From contig VTEF01000001.1 in assembly GCA_008180335.1 (NCBI GenBank), positions 374,636 through 438,635 on the forward strand: 64,000 bases of DNA. Direction: 5' to 3'. This stretch comes from Priestia megaterium. GTDB taxonomy: Bacteria; Bacillota; Bacilli; Bacillales; Bacillaceae_H. A program made the translations under genes and the position numbers. How positions within the stretch are numbered: the stretch's first letter is position 1; each line of letters begins with the position of its first letter. Shown here piece after piece: positions 1-9,381 of this stretch. Below the pieces are notes generated by a model. It worked only from the letters and a program-made list of their open reading frames with translations, had not been told where the DNA came from and did not search any database.

Positions 1-792
1 AAACCGCAGACAACACGAAATAAGATCCAAGGTGTATACACAGAAGAAAGTGCTCAGATTATTTTTATTGATACACCTGGCATTCATAAACCAAAACATA
101 AACTCGGAGATTTTATGATGAAAGTAGCGCAAAATACACTCAAAGAAGTGGATTTAGTGTTATTTATGATTAATGCTGTAGAAGGATTAGGTCGTGGAGA
201 TGAGTTTATCATTGAGCGCCTAAAGGATACGAATACACCTGTATTTCTAGTAATTAATAAAATTGATGAAATTCATCCAGACGAATTGCTGTCAATTATT
301 ACAACGTATAAAGACCTATACCCATTTGCAGAAATTGTCCCAATCTCTGCACTACAAGGAAATAATGTAGAACGATTATTAGATCAAATCAAACAGCGTT
401 TACCAGAAGGGCCTCAATATTATCCTGCTGATCAAGTAACAGACCACCCGGAGCGATTTATCATTACTGAATTAATTCGTGAAAAAGTTTTACATTTGAC
501 GCGTGAAGAAATTCCTCATTCAATCGCTGTTGTCATGGATTCAATGCAGCGTCGAGATAACGGGGCTGTGTATGTAGGTGCAACAATTATTGTAGAGCGG
601 GATTCTCAAAAAGGGATTGTTATTGGTAAACAAGGAAAAATGTTAAAGGAAGTGGGCCAGAAAGCCCGTACAGATATTGAAGCGCTGTTAGGATCAAAAG
701 TCTTTTTAGAATTATGGGTTAAAGTCCAAAAAGACTGGCGCAATCGAGCATCACATTTACGTGATTTTGGATTCCGTGAAGATGAGTATTAA
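1..792 (+). CDS. era: GTPase Era, 5'-truncated by the window edge
   Basis: Era is an essential membrane-associated GTPase that binds the 3' end of 16S rRNA and helps assemble the 30S subunit. The reading frame is open from base 1. It lacks about 38 N-terminal residues, including the G1 P-loop, judged against the roughly 300-residue family length. Visible parts are the G2 segment [10 protein letters not shown]3 DTPG followed by [12 protein letters not shown]4 NKID, G5 SAL, and a C-terminal KH domain with [22 protein letters not shown], which contacts RNA. The protein ends in FREDEY, typical of the Bacillus proteins. Internal ATGs near 115 are not the start. Confidence 0.97.
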   Translation, partial: KPQTTRNKIQGVYTEESAQIIFIDTPGIHKPKHKLGDFMMKVAQNTLKEVDLVLFMINAVEGLGRGDEFIIERLKDTNTPVFLVINKIDEIHPDELLSIITTYKDLYPFAEIVPISALQGNNVERLLDQIKQRLPEGPQYYPADQVTDHPERFIITELIREKVLHLTREEIPHSIAVVMDSMQRRDNGAVYVGATIIVERDSQKGIVIGKQGKMLKEVGQKARTDIEALLGSKVFLELWVKVQKDWRNRASHLRDFGFREDEY

Positions 793-1011
793 GAAGTTTT
801 TCATTAACTGATTAATGTAACGATAGACTGCTTTTAAGAGTAGTTTCTTCTACACCGGCTGTTCATTCTTAAACAAGGATGTTAAATGTTAGCTAAATGA
901 GAAGCGGATTTGTAAAAAATTGTGTTACATGATTTTAGTTCGGAAGGCTATTCTAAATATAAGAAATTGAAATATGTATCTGATCTTTATGATTAGAAAG
1001 GTGGGAGTTCT

Positions 1012-1155
1012 ATGTTGAATTTTACCTGGAACATCTTTTCACAAACAGGTAGCATCGATACATACCTCCTTTTCAAAGAGCTTGAAAAAGAGGTAACAGA
1101 AAGGCCCGGAACATATGAAGACGATAATGATGTTCTCAATTCTCCAATTTCTTAG
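1012..1155 (+). CDS. yqzL: YqzL family small protein
   Basis: A 47-codon ORF starting MLNFTWNIFSQTGSIDTYL and ending in PIS, with GGTGGGAG upstream as ribosome binding site. Size, sequence and position between era and recO match the YqzL family of Bacilli. Its function is unknown. It carries an acidic C-terminal half and no membrane segment. It lies 22 bp upstream of recO and is probably cotranscribed with it. Confidence 0.85.
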   Translation: MLNFTWNIFSQTGSIDTYLLFKELEKEVTERPGTYEDDNDVLNSPIS

Positions 1156-1177
1156 CCTTCCGTGTGATGGTAGGTGA

Positions 1178-1948
1178 TTGAAAGTGTTTAAAAAGTGTGA
1201 AGGAATTGTTATTCGAACGAATGACTATGGTGAATCTAATAAGATTGTTACCATCTATTCACGTGAACTTGGCAAAGTTGGCTTAATGGCAAGAGGGTCA
1301 AAAAAACCAAGCAGCCGTTTAGCTTCTGTGACACAATTATTTACGTATGGTTATTTCTTTATACAGGCAGGATCAGGAATGGGAACACTTCATCAAGGTG
1401 AAGTGATTTCCTCTATGAGAAGCATACGCGAAGATATCTTTACAACCGCGTATGCTTCTTATATTCTAGAATTAACAGATAAAGTGACGGAAAATAATAA
1501 ACCAAACCCGTTCTTATTTGAATTGTTATATCAAACGTTAGCTTATATGAATGAAGAATATGATGCAGAGATTTTAACGTATATTTATGAGATGAAAATG
1601 TTAAATGTATTAGGGTTATATCCGATACTGGATGAATGTGCCGTTTGTCATGAGAAGGAAGGAACATTTCACTTTTCTATTCGCGAAGGAGGATTTATTT
1701 GCCATCGCTGTTTAGAGAAGGATCCTTACCACTTGAAACTTAGTCCAATAACTGTAAAACTGTTGCGTTTGTTTTATTATATTGATTTAAAGAGGCTAGG
1801 CTCGATTTCTGTTAAAAGTGAGACGAAAAAGCAGTTGAAATTTGTTATTGATCAATATTATGATGAATACTCTGGGTTGTTTTTGAAAACTAAACGTTTC
1901 TTAAATCAAATGGAATCGTTAAAGCAGGCGCTGCCAGATCGAAAATGA
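1178..1948 (+). CDS. recO: DNA repair protein RecO
   Basis: RecO is a recombination mediator of the RecF pathway. It anneals single strands and, with RecR, loads RecA onto SSB-coated DNA. The 256-residue product has an N-terminal OB fold ([19 protein letters not shown]) and a C-terminal helical region with a four-cysteine zinc site (CAVCH and CHRC, about residues 152-182). The start chosen is TTG at 1178 behind a GGTAGGTGA ribosome site; a GTG at 1184 is an alternative. Length matches the B. subtilis protein (about 255 residues). Confidence 0.96.
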   Translation: MKVFKKCEGIVIRTNDYGESNKIVTIYSRELGKVGLMARGSKKPSSRLASVTQLFTYGYFFIQAGSGMGTLHQGEVISSMRSIREDIFTTAYASYILELTDKVTENNKPNPFLFELLYQTLAYMNEEYDAEILTYIYEMKMLNVLGLYPILDECAVCHEKEGTFHFSIREGGFICHRCLEKDPYHLKLSPITVKLLRLFYYIDLKRLGSISVKSETKKQLKFVIDQYYDEYSGLFLKTKRFLNQMESLKQALPDRK

Positions 1949-2073
1949 CTAGATAAGGCAAACCAAATGATCAATTCAAACTTTAGTTAGCTTTTCATTC
2001 TCGCTGATTGAACTGGCTGTTGAAGCGGGATGAAATTAATTAGAATAAGCAGTGGGGAGAGAAATCCTCACTA

Positions 2074-2118
2074 GGGTGCCTCAAATGAGACAAGATAGCA
2101 GTTTGAGACACCCTTTTT
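2074..2118 (+). terminator. Intrinsic terminator after recO
   Basis: GGGTGCCTCAAA at 2074-2085 pairs with TTTGAGACACCC at 2102-2113 with one mismatch, and five T follow. It lies about 125 bp after the recO stop. Confidence 0.75.
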
Positions 2119-2374
2119 ATCGTTTAAAGCTTTAAGCAGGATTATCATATATTTATAACACTTATAAACAAATTATCTTTGGTTTGTTAACGTCTCTTCA
2201 TGTTATGTAGCTTTTATAAATAGAAGTGTCAATTTAGTCCTGTAAAGCAATGAATATACATATGATTAAAAGTTTTTAACCATATATACAAATCATCTAA
2301 AATGTTTTTTTTTATGTAACATGTTAAAATGAATCACGGTTTAAATAAAAGAATAAAAAATATATTCTTTATTC

Positions 2375-2402
2375 TTTTACTTTTTGTTAAAAAGTATATA
2401 AT
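2375..2402 (+). promoter_or_regulatory. Candidate sigma-A promoter for ccpN
   Basis: A perfect -10 hexamer TATAAT at 2397-2402 lies about 38 bp before the ccpN start. The matching -35 is weak (TTTTAC at 2375-2380, 16-bp spacer). No operator was recognised. Confidence 0.45.
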
Positions 2403-2440
2403 GTTTTTATAAATAGTATGTCACATTTGGTGGTTAGGTG

Positions 2441-3079
2441 GTGAGTACAATCGAATTAAATAAACGTCAAGAGCACATCTTGCAAATTGTTAAAGACCAG
2501 GGACCAATTACTGGGGAGCATATTGCAGATAAGTTGAACCTAACACGTGCTACATTAAGGCCGGACTTAGCTATTTTAACGATGGCTGGATATTTGGAGG
2601 CTAGACCGCGTGTAGGCTACTTTTACACTGGTAAAACAGGTGCTCAATTATTAACGGATAAAATAAAAAAAATTCAAGTTCAAGAATATCAATCTATTCC
2701 TGTTGTAGTAAATGAAAATGTGTCTGTATATGATGCCATTTGCACAATGTTTTTAGAAGATGTTGGTACTTTGTTTGTTGTAGATGAAAACTCTTTATTA
2801 GTAGGCGTGCTATCTCGAAAAGATTTGCTTCGAGCAAGTATCGGAAAGCAAGAATTAACATCTATCCCAGTTCATATTATTATGACAAGAATGCCAAATA
2901 TTACTTATTGTCAAAGAGAAGATTTATTAATTGATATTGCCAAAATCTTGATTGAAAAACAAATTGATGCCATTCCAGTAGTTAAAGAAGTGCAAACAGG
3001 TCTCGAAGTAGTAGGGCGAATTACAAAAACAAATATTACAAAATTATTAGTAGCCTTAGCTAATGATGAGGTATTATAA
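2441..3079 (+). CDS. ccpN: Transcriptional repressor CcpN (gluconeogenesis control)
   Basis: CcpN represses gapB and pckA during glycolytic growth in B. subtilis and responds to nucleotide state. The product has an N-terminal winged-helix domain (MSTIELNKRQEHILQIVKDQ, then TRATLRPDLAILTM) followed by two CBS domains from about residue 75 on (SVYDAICTMFLEDVGTLFVV and REDLLIDIAKILIEKQIDAIPVV). The start is set at the second of two adjacent GTG codons, because MSTIELNKR is the conserved N-terminus; GTG at 2438 would add one residue. It is followed at 36 bp by ppsR, as in other bacilli. Confidence 0.93.
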   Translation: MSTIELNKRQEHILQIVKDQGPITGEHIADKLNLTRATLRPDLAILTMAGYLEARPRVGYFYTGKTGAQLLTDKIKKIQVQEYQSIPVVVNENVSVYDAICTMFLEDVGTLFVVDENSLLVGVLSRKDLLRASIGKQELTSIPVHIIMTRMPNITYCQREDLLIDIAKILIEKQIDAIPVVKEVQTGLEVVGRITKTNITKLLVALANDEVL

Positions 3080-3115
3080 TCAAAAAGATTAAATTGATTG
3101 AGGGGATGCACAAAA

Positions 3116-3919
3116 ATGAACAACCCGTGTTTATATGTAATTTCAGATTCAGTAGGTGAAACAGCAGAACTAGTGGTAAAAGCAGCATCAAGCCAGTTTA
3201 ATATGACAGAGTTTGTTATTAAGCGTGTTCCATATGTTGAGGATATTGCTACATTAGCAGAAGTTGTTTCGTTAGCTAAATTAAATAATGGAATTATTGG
3301 TTTTACCCTTGTTAAACCAGAAATGAGACAATTTTTAATTGAAGAAGCGGCAAAATATAGGGTAGAAGTGTTTGATATTATTGGACCACTAATTGATAAG
3401 ATCCAATCATCATATCAGTTATCACCTCGATATGAACCTGGAACTGTTAGAAAGTTAGACGAAGACTATTTTAAAAAGGTTGAAGCAATTGAATTTGCTG
3501 TGAAATATGATGATGGCCGTGATCCGCGTGGAATTTTACGGGCAGATATTGTGTTAATTGGTGTATCTAGAACTTCTAAAACACCACTTTCTCAATTTTT
3601 AGCTCATAAACGTTTAAAAGTAGCCAATGTACCTATCGTACCAGAAGTGGAGCCTCCCGAGGAATTGTTCAACGTTTCTCCAAAAAAATGTATCGGCCTT
3701 ATGATTAGTCCAGAAAAACTTAATGATATTCGGCGCGAGCGTTTGAAATCCCTTGGTTTAAATGATAAGGCCATTTATGCAAACATTGAGCGTATCAAAG
3801 AAGAACTGGAATTCTTTCAAAAAATCGTAGATAAAATTGGCTGCGAAGTAGTAGATGTTTCGAATCGTGCAGTGGAAGAAACAGCTGGAATTATTTCGAA
3901 TATTATTCATAAAAGATGA
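3116..3919 (+). CDS. ppsR: Pyruvate, phosphate dikinase regulatory protein (bifunctional kinase/pyrophosphorylase)
   Basis: DUF299 (YqfL) family enzymes inactivate PPDK by ADP-dependent phosphorylation of a threonine and reactivate it by phosphorolysis. The product is 267 residues. It starts [19 protein letters not shown] and carries the P-loop-like GVSRTSKT, followed by [20 protein letters not shown]. The ATG at 3116 has a GAGGGG ribosome site nine bases upstream; in-frame codons further upstream lack one. The pairing with ccpN fits a shared role in the pyruvate-PEP node. No ppdK gene is present in this window. Confidence 0.92.
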   Translation: MNNPCLYVISDSVGETAELVVKAASSQFNMTEFVIKRVPYVEDIATLAEVVSLAKLNNGIIGFTLVKPEMRQFLIEEAAKYRVEVFDIIGPLIDKIQSSYQLSPRYEPGTVRKLDEDYFKKVEAIEFAVKYDDGRDPRGILRADIVLIGVSRTSKTPLSQFLAHKRLKVANVPIVPEVEPPEELFNVSPKKCIGLMISPEKLNDIRRERLKSLGLNDKAIYANIERIKEELEFFQKIVDKIGCEVVDVSNRAVEETAGIISNIIHKR

Positions 3920-4193
3920 CAAGTCGTCCTTTTTATTTTTAAAGACTAAGAAGTCGAAAGGGCGGCTTCTTAGCATGTAGAAAGAAGCAGGCTTTAATTT
4001 TTGAATAGTTTACTTTATTGTAGAAAATATCAGTTATTTATATTATAATAAAAAATTGTGATAAAAAAGAATAGTTTTAGGTTTAGACTTTGTTAAGAAC
4101 GAATAAACTATTTATATAAATGTCAAGTAACAAGCGAAAAAAGTATTCGACAAATGCAATCTACATGAAATTACAAAATGTAAGAAGGAATCT

Positions 4194-4679
4194 GTGGAGG
4201 GATGTAGAATACAAAGTTATAGCAAAAGAAAGAATACAGTTTTTGTCGATGCTGATGCATGTCCTGTCAAAACAGAAATTACTGAACTTGCACATACATA
4301 TAATGTTCAAGTCGTCTTCGTTGCATCTTATGCTCATGTGCAAACAAATCCTCCTCCAGGTAAATGGGTATATGTTGATACTGGAAAAGAGTCTGCGGAT
4401 TTGTACATTTTAAATCATGCAAGAAAAAATGATGTTGTAGTGACACAAGATACCGGATTAGCTAGCATGTTACTTAATCGCGGTGTTTATGTGCTTTCTC
4501 CACGTGGAAAGTACTATAATGAAGATGAAATGGATACCGTGCTTTTCTTTCGCTATGTTTCTGCTAAAGAACGGAGGGCAGGTCGCTATTCAAAAGGCCC
4601 AAAACCTTTTTGTGAAGAAAATCGACAACATTTTATTGAATCCTTCCAAAAAATATTGTCGAAACTTACAGGAATTTAG
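4194..4679 (+). CDS. YaiI/YqxD family protein (DUF188, PIN-like)
   Basis: The conserved core VFVDADACPVKTEI, then VTQDTGLASMLLNRGVYVLSPRGK, and the C-terminal KGPKPF segment define the YaiI/UPF0178 family. Its acidic residues resemble PIN-like nuclease folds, but its function is unknown. The GTG at 4194 has AAGGA five bases upstream. A strong GGAGGG at 4196-4201 sits inside the proposed N-terminus, in front of an ATA codon, so the exact start is uncertain by about five residues. It lies directly upstream of dnaG, as in B. subtilis. Confidence 0.88.
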   Translation: MEGCRIQSYSKRKNTVFVDADACPVKTEITELAHTYNVQVVFVASYAHVQTNPPPGKWVYVDTGKESADLYILNHARKNDVVVTQDTGLASMLLNRGVYVLSPRGKYYNEDEMDTVLFFRYVSAKERRAGRYSKGPKPFCEENRQHFIESFQKILSKLTGI

Positions 4680-4720
4680 CTTTTTATGAAGAAATATTAT
4701 AGAAATACGGAGCTGTTAAC

Positions 4721-6532
4721 ATGACAAATCGAATTCCAGATGAAGTAATTGATCGTATTCGGCATTCGGTGGATATTGTCGACGTTATAAGTGATTATGT
4801 GCAATTAAAGAAACAGGGGCGCAATTACTTTGGATTGTGTCCGTTTCATGGGGAAAGCACACCTTCATTTTCTGTATCTCCTGATAAGCAGATTTATCAT
4901 TGCTTTGGTTGTGGTGCAGGAGGGAACTCATTTTCATTTGTAATGGAATTAGAGGGACTGTCTTTTACAGAAGCAGCTCAGCACCTTGCTGAAAAAGCAA
5001 ATATTCCATTTGAACATGATATCCAGCCTCATTCGACTAGAAATGATCAACATCATGGAAATAAAATAGTTGAAGCACATGAACTCTTAAAGAAATTTTA
5101 CCATCATTTGTTGGTAAACACAAAAGAAGGTCAAGAAGCTTACGACTATTTAATAAATCGAGGGTTTACACGAGAAATTATTGATGAATTTGAAATCGGC
5201 TATGCATTGGAATCCTGGGATTTTGTAACTAAGTTTTTAACCAAACGCGGATTCACAACCCAAGAAATGGAAAATGCCGGTTTGATTATTAAACGAAATC
5301 AAGATAATTCATACTTCGATCGATTTCGGAATCGAATTATGTTTCCGATTGCTGATTTGCAGGGAAAGACGATTGCATTCTCCGGGCGCCTATTAACAGA
5401 GATAAAAGGGCAGCCTAAGTATTTAAATAGTCCCGAAACTTCTATTTTCAACAAAAGTCGAACACTCTACAACTTTCACCGCGCTAAAAAGCATATAAGA
5501 AAAAATCAACAAGTTATTTTATTTGAAGGATTTGCGGATGTAATTTCTTCTGTAAAAGCTGGATGTGAAAATGCCATTGCAACAATGGGGACATCTTTAA
5601 CGGAAGACCAAGCAAAAATCATTCGCCGCAATGTGGAATCTGTAATTATTTGTTATGATTCAGATTCAGCCGGAGTTGAAGCAGCGCATAAAGCCACAAC
5701 TATTCTAACCAATGCGGGGTGTGCTGTAAAAATTGCTGTTATGCCTGATGGATATGATCCGGATGATTATATTAAAGAATATGGAGCAGACAAATTTCAA
5801 AATGATGTTATAAACAATAGCTTAACATTTATGACATTTAAGTTGAGATATTTGCGAAGAAGAAAAAATTTGCAAATTGAAGCTGAACGTATGCAGTACA
5901 TTGAAGAAGCTTTAAGAGAAATTAGCCACCTCACAAAAGCTGTAGAAAGAGATTACTATTTACGACAGTTATCTCAGGAATTTTCACTTTCATTGGATGC
6001 GTTAAAAGAGCAACAGCACCAAATGGAACGCAGCGAAAAAAAGAAAAAGGATAACGATTCTTGGAATAGAAATAATATAGCTACACACCCTGTTGTAAAA
6101 AAGACATTACTTCCTGCATATCAAAATGCTGAGCGGCTGTTAATTGCATATATGTTAAAGGATAAGGATGTGGCATTTCGCGTTCAAGATTTGTTGCAAG
6201 GCCAATTTAACATTGAAGAGCATCGTGCACTTGTCATGTATTTATACGGGTATTATGAAGAAGGGCATAGTCCAAACCCAAGTAATTTTATAGAACGACT
6301 TCCTGAAGCCACTTTATCAAGTCTCGCTTCAGAATTAGCGATGATGTCAATTAACGAAGAATTGTCGGAGCAAGCGTTAAATGATTATGTGCAACAAGTG
6401 TTGAATTATCCAAAGGTGTTAAAAATAAAAGAAAAAGAACAACAAAAGCAAGAAGCTGAACGTCAGAAAGACTATTTAAAAGCTGCGACAATCGCAATGG
6501 AAGTTATCGAATTAAAAAAGACGTTAAAATAA
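4721..6532 (+). CDS. dnaG: DNA primase
   Basis: DnaG synthesises RNA primers for the lagging strand. The 603-residue product has a CHC2 zinc ribbon with C40, H43, C61 and C64. A Toprim catalytic domain follows, with FEGFADVISS, MGTSLTEDQ and the acidic CYDSDSAG motif. The C-terminal helical domain from about residue 430 on contacts the DnaB-type helicase. It starts at an ATG behind CGGAG, 41 bp after the YaiI-family gene, and lies 66 bp before sigA. This is the classical macromolecular-synthesis arrangement. Confidence 0.97.
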   Translation: MTNRIPDEVIDRIRHSVDIVDVISDYVQLKKQGRNYFGLCPFHGESTPSFSVSPDKQIYHCFGCGAGGNSFSFVMELEGLSFTEAAQHLAEKANIPFEHDIQPHSTRNDQHHGNKIVEAHELLKKFYHHLLVNTKEGQEAYDYLINRGFTREIIDEFEIGYALESWDFVTKFLTKRGFTTQEMENAGLIIKRNQDNSYFDRFRNRIMFPIADLQGKTIAFSGRLLTEIKGQPKYLNSPETSIFNKSRTLYNFHRAKKHIRKNQQVILFEGFADVISSVKAGCENAIATMGTSLTEDQAKIIRRNVESVIICYDSDSAGVEAAHKATTILTNAGCAVKIAVMPDGYDPDDYIKEYGADKFQNDVINNSLTFMTFKLRYLRRRKNLQIEAERMQYIEEALREISHLTKAVERDYYLRQLSQEFSLSLDALKEQQHQMERSEKKKKDNDSWNRNNIATHPVVKKTLLPAYQNAERLLIAYMLKDKDVAFRVQDLLQGQFNIEEHRALVMYLYGYYEEGHSPNPSNFIERLPEATLSSLASELAMMSINEELSEQALNDYVQQVLNYPKVLKIKEKEQQKQEAERQKDYLKAATIAMEVIELKKTLK

Positions 6533-6598
6533 ACGATATTGTTTATTAGTCCCACTTTTAAAAAGGTATTCCTCAAAATTTTGGAAGGAGGGGATTTG

Positions 6599-7729
6599 AT
6601 GGCTGAAAAATCAGTTCATTCAAAACAACTTGATACAGATTTAACAATTGAACAAGTAAAAGATCAGTTGACCGAAATTGGAAAAAAACGTGGTGTTCTA
6701 ACATACGAAGAGATTGCGGAACGTATGGCAAACTTTGAAATAGAATCTGACCAAATGGACGAATATTATGAATATCTTGGAGAGCAAGGTGTTGAAGTCA
6801 TGAGTGAATCTGAAGCGAATGATGATGCTGATCCTGATATTCAAGAGTTATCAAAAGAAGAAGAGTTTGATTTAAATGATTTAAGTGTACCTCCTGGTGT
6901 AAAAATCAATGATCCTGTTCGGATGTATTTAAAAGAAATTGGACGCGTTGATTTGTTATCAGCAGAAGAAGAGATTAATTTAGCTAAACGTATTGAAGAA
7001 GGCGATGAAGAAGCTAAAAGACGTCTAGCAGAAGCAAACCTACGTCTTGTGGTTAGTATTGCCAAGCGCTACGTTGGACGTGGTATGCTATTTCTTGACT
7101 TAATTCAAGAAGGAAACATGGGTCTTATTAAAGCAGTTGAAAAGTTTGATTACCGTAAAGGCTATAAATTTAGTACGTACGCAACATGGTGGATTCGTCA
7201 AGCGATTACGCGTGCTATTGCTGACCAAGCCAGAACCATTCGTATTCCAGTACACATGGTTGAAACGATTAACAAATTAATCCGTGTACAACGTCAGTTA
7301 CTGCAGGATTTAGGACGTGAGCCTTCTCCAGAAGAAATTGCAGAAGATATGGATTTAACGCCAGAAAAAGTGCGTGAAATTCTTAAAATTGCTCAAGAGC
7401 CAGTATCACTTGAAACTCCGATTGGTGAAGAAGACGATTCCCACTTAGGTGATTTCATTGAAGACCAAGATGCAACATCGCCTTCAGAACATGCTGCGTA
7501 TGAGCTATTAAAAGAACAATTAGAAGATGTGCTTGATACATTAACAGACCGTGAAGAAAATGTACTTCGTCTTCGTTTTGGTTTAGATGACGGCCGCACT
7601 CGCACACTTGAAGAAGTAGGGAAAGTTTTTGGTGTTACGCGCGAGCGTATTCGTCAAATCGAAGCAAAAGCATTACGTAAGCTACGACACCCGAGCCGTA
7701 GTAAACGATTGAAAGACTTTTTAGAATAG
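6599..7729 (+). CDS. sigA: RNA polymerase primary sigma factor SigA (RpoD)
   Basis: The housekeeping sigma factor, 376 residues. It contains region 1.2 ([20 protein letters not shown]), region 2 with the -10-recognition and melting helix ([20 protein letters not shown]), region 3 ([14 protein letters not shown]) and region 4 with the helix-turn-helix ([20 protein letters not shown]). The ATG at 6599 follows a strong GGAAGGAGGGG site, so upstream in-frame codons from 6539 are not used. It is cotranscribed with dnaG and ends at a strong terminator. Confidence 0.98.
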   Translation: MAEKSVHSKQLDTDLTIEQVKDQLTEIGKKRGVLTYEEIAERMANFEIESDQMDEYYEYLGEQGVEVMSESEANDDADPDIQELSKEEEFDLNDLSVPPGVKINDPVRMYLKEIGRVDLLSAEEEINLAKRIEEGDEEAKRRLAEANLRLVVSIAKRYVGRGMLFLDLIQEGNMGLIKAVEKFDYRKGYKFSTYATWWIRQAITRAIADQARTIRIPVHMVETINKLIRVQRQLLQDLGREPSPEEIAEDMDLTPEKVREILKIAQEPVSLETPIGEEDDSHLGDFIEDQDATSPSEHAAYELLKEQLEDVLDTLTDREENVLRLRFGLDDGRTRTLEEVGKVFGVTRERIRQIEAKALRKLRHPSRSKRLKDFLE

Positions 7730-7753
7730 AATAAATAAAGCGTATTTATTTTT

Positions 7754-7797
7754 AAATAGTTTACTTCTTCATTGATAGGAGTAAACTATTTTTTTGG
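7754..7797 (+). terminator. Terminator of the dnaG-sigA operon
   Basis: AAATAGTTTACT at 7754-7765 pairs perfectly with AGTAAACTATTT at 7780-7791 and runs into a T-rich tract. The ribosome site of the next gene begins in that tail. Confidence 0.85.
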
Positions 7798-7807
7798 AGT
7801 GACAGTT

Positions 7808-8362
7808 GTGAATAAACAAATACGTAAACAAGTGATTATTGATGAGATTCATCAATGGAAAGAAAGTGGCTTACTGCCTGAACATTATTGCAATTACTTA
7901 TTAACTTTATATACACAAGGAGATTATGAAGCAGTTAATGAGAAACAACACTTACCATCTAGGCGATTTAAAATAATCATGCTTATTCCCATTTTGCTTT
8001 TTTTACCAATATTACTTCTTGTCATATATTTTACTGAAATGTCTTTTGTTTTGCAAATGGTCCTTTGCATTATTTTTTTAGCGATTAATGTTATCATTTT
8101 TCTCAAACTTTCTCATCATATAGTCTTTGCTCATGTAACTTTATTAATGGGCGCTATCACCATACTGTTTATATCGTATGAGATGGTTAATCACTATGTA
8201 AATGTAACGAATAAGCTGCTTCTTTTAAGAGTAGTATTGCTAATAAACTGTTTATTATGGCTAGGCATCGGGAAAAAAATGAAATTAATGTATTTTACGA
8301 TTGCTAGTCTAGTTGGAATTGGGCTTATTTTTATTAGCTTTTTTTATTTCGGAACCATCTAA
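7808..8362 (+). CDS. Uncharacterised five-helix membrane protein
   Basis: I do not recognise this protein by name. About 55 N-terminal residues are soluble (NKQIRKQVIIDEIHQWKESG, then LLPEHYCNYLLTLY) and resemble the short helical head found on some DUF2157-like membrane proteins. About five hydrophobic helices follow, at roughly residues 57-78, 82-103, 108-125, 133-150 and 160-182. The GTG start at 7808 has TTGGAGTG eight bases upstream. The gene stands alone between two terminators. A role in the membrane is all that can be inferred. Confidence 0.75.
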   Translation: MNKQIRKQVIIDEIHQWKESGLLPEHYCNYLLTLYTQGDYEAVNEKQHLPSRRFKIIMLIPILLFLPILLLVIYFTEMSFVLQMVLCIIFLAINVIIFLKLSHHIVFAHVTLLMGAITILFISYEMVNHYVNVTNKLLLLRVVLLINCLLWLGIGKKMKLMYFTIASLVGIGLIFISFFYFGTI

Positions 8363-8373
8363 AGAAAATGTGT

Positions 8374-8406
8374 ATTCAAGGGGCAGATGTTCCTTGAATG
8401 TTTTTA
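8374..8406 (+). terminator. Terminator after the membrane protein gene
   Basis: ATTCAAGG at 8374-8381 pairs with CCTTGAAT at 8392-8399. A T-rich stretch follows. Confidence 0.75.
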
Positions 8407-8552
8407 TAAACCATATTATTTAATTGGTATGTAGTTGATGTCTTGCAGAATAAAAGAAATATAAAAGGTGAAATTTTCTTTTATTCAATTTAATGAAAAC
8501 GATTTACATTTAAAGTTATTATAACATGAAACAAAAGATCCCGTTTTAAAAG

Positions 8553-8675
8553 TTGAGAAAATTTACAAAAATGATTTATAATCAACTTATGTAAATGTAT
8601 ACATTATTTCTCAGGCCGATCTATAGTAACAATTAATAAAAAAGGATACAAAATGTATACTTTTTTATTTTTGTT
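8553..8675 (+). ncRNA. Candidate small RNA or attenuated cccA leader
   Basis: TTGAGA (8553-8558), an 18-bp spacer and TATAAT (8577-8582) form a near-consensus sigma-A promoter. A transcript from about 8589 would pass the 12-bp palindrome AATGTATACATT (8594-8605). It would meet a hairpin (8638-8649 with 8655-8666, one mismatch) followed by a T-rich tail, giving about 80-85 nt. The sequence AAATGTATAC occurs in both hairpins, so they could exclude each other. There is no ORF of note. It is equally possible that the transcript reads on into cccA. Confidence 0.35.
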
Positions 8676-8795
8676 TTAAAATTAGATAATTCTGTAAATA
8701 AAGCCTTTCACTTGTCCAGGTTTTAAAGTAAAATAAAAGTGCTTATACTATTTTGTTATTTCAGGGGATGGAAATACATAAAGGGGGTATAATGA

Positions 8796-9155
8796 ATGAA
8801 CAGGAATCCACTCATACCATTTTTACTAATCGTAGTTATCGGGATCGGATTAATGCTAACGCTTTCGTTTAATGGTCTTAATAATGCAGAGGAAATAGCA
8901 GCTGAAAAAGAAGGTGGAGGCGCAGAAGAGCAAGCTGCTGCCACACCTGAAGACATCTACAAGCAAAGCTGTATTGGTTGCCATGGTGATCAGTATCAAG
9001 GTGGTGTTGGCCCTGCATTGAAAGGTGTAGGTGACAAATTATCAGAAGAAGAAATTGCTGATATTGTTGTGAACGGAAAAGGATCAATGCCTTCTGGTTT
9101 AGTCCCTGCAGAAAAAGCAGCGGAAATGGCTAAATGGGTATCAGAAATAAAATAA
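8796..9155 (+). CDS. cccA: Membrane-anchored cytochrome c550
   Basis: A small c-type cytochrome that shuttles electrons to cytochrome oxidase on the outer face of the membrane. One N-terminal transmembrane anchor (residues 7-27) is followed by an acidic/glycine/alanine-rich linker and a haem domain. The haem domain has C59-I-G-C62-H63 and a likely axial methionine in GSMPSGL (M98). The 119-residue length matches the family. The ATG has AAGGGGG upstream. Its place after sigA is conserved in Bacillus. Confidence 0.95.
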   Translation: MNRNPLIPFLLIVVIGIGLMLTLSFNGLNNAEEIAAEKEGGGAEEQAAATPEDIYKQSCIGCHGDQYQGGVGPALKGVGDKLSEEEIADIVVNGKGSMPSGLVPAEKAAEMAKWVSEIK

Positions 9156-9172
9156 TATCAAATACTAATGTG

Positions 9173-9202
9173 AAGCCGCTATTTTATGTAGCCGGCTTTT
9201 TT
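9173..9202 (+). terminator. Terminator after cccA
   Basis: AAGCCG and CGGCTT arms flank ATTTTATGT and run into six T. Confidence 0.75.
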
Positions 9203-9381
9203 AATTGAAATTTATCTCTTGAATGAGCCTAGTTAAATATGAGAGGAGAACCATTCTCTTCTGTTTGACTAGTCCGTATGAAGCAACTAAATAACATCGC
9301 AATCTACATGGCATAACATGAATAACTGGATTGTTTGTGTTAAAATAATGAACAGTAATTACATAGAGAATAGGTGAACAA

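Larger units (their letters stand above)
1949..2440. other. Gap between recO and ccpN
   Basis: About 490 bases without a gene. It contains an intrinsic terminator near 2074-2118 and a candidate ccpN promoter at 2375-2402. A short stem (TGGGGA ... TCCTCA) sits just upstream of the terminator. B. subtilis carries glyQ and glyS here. No remnant of either was seen in any frame, and a T-box core could not be recognised with confidence. Confidence 0.5.
8363..8795. other. Gap before cccA with hairpins and a promoter-terminator pair
   Basis: 433 bases without a protein gene. In order it holds a terminator (8374-8406), a perfect 12-bp inverted repeat (8448-8459 with 8475-8486), a near-consensus promoter (8553-8582) and a weak terminator (8638-8667). 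The last two may delimit a small RNA or the cccA leader. Confidence 0.5.

Noticed and set aside
3946-3973. CTAAGAAG/CTTCTTAG hairpin after ppsR as a terminator
   Set aside because: No T-tract follows on the plus strand; its role is unclear, so it was not listed.
4120-4413. 97-codon ORF overlapping the YaiI-family gene
   Set aside because: Its composition is unlike a protein and it lies in a shadow frame of a conserved gene.
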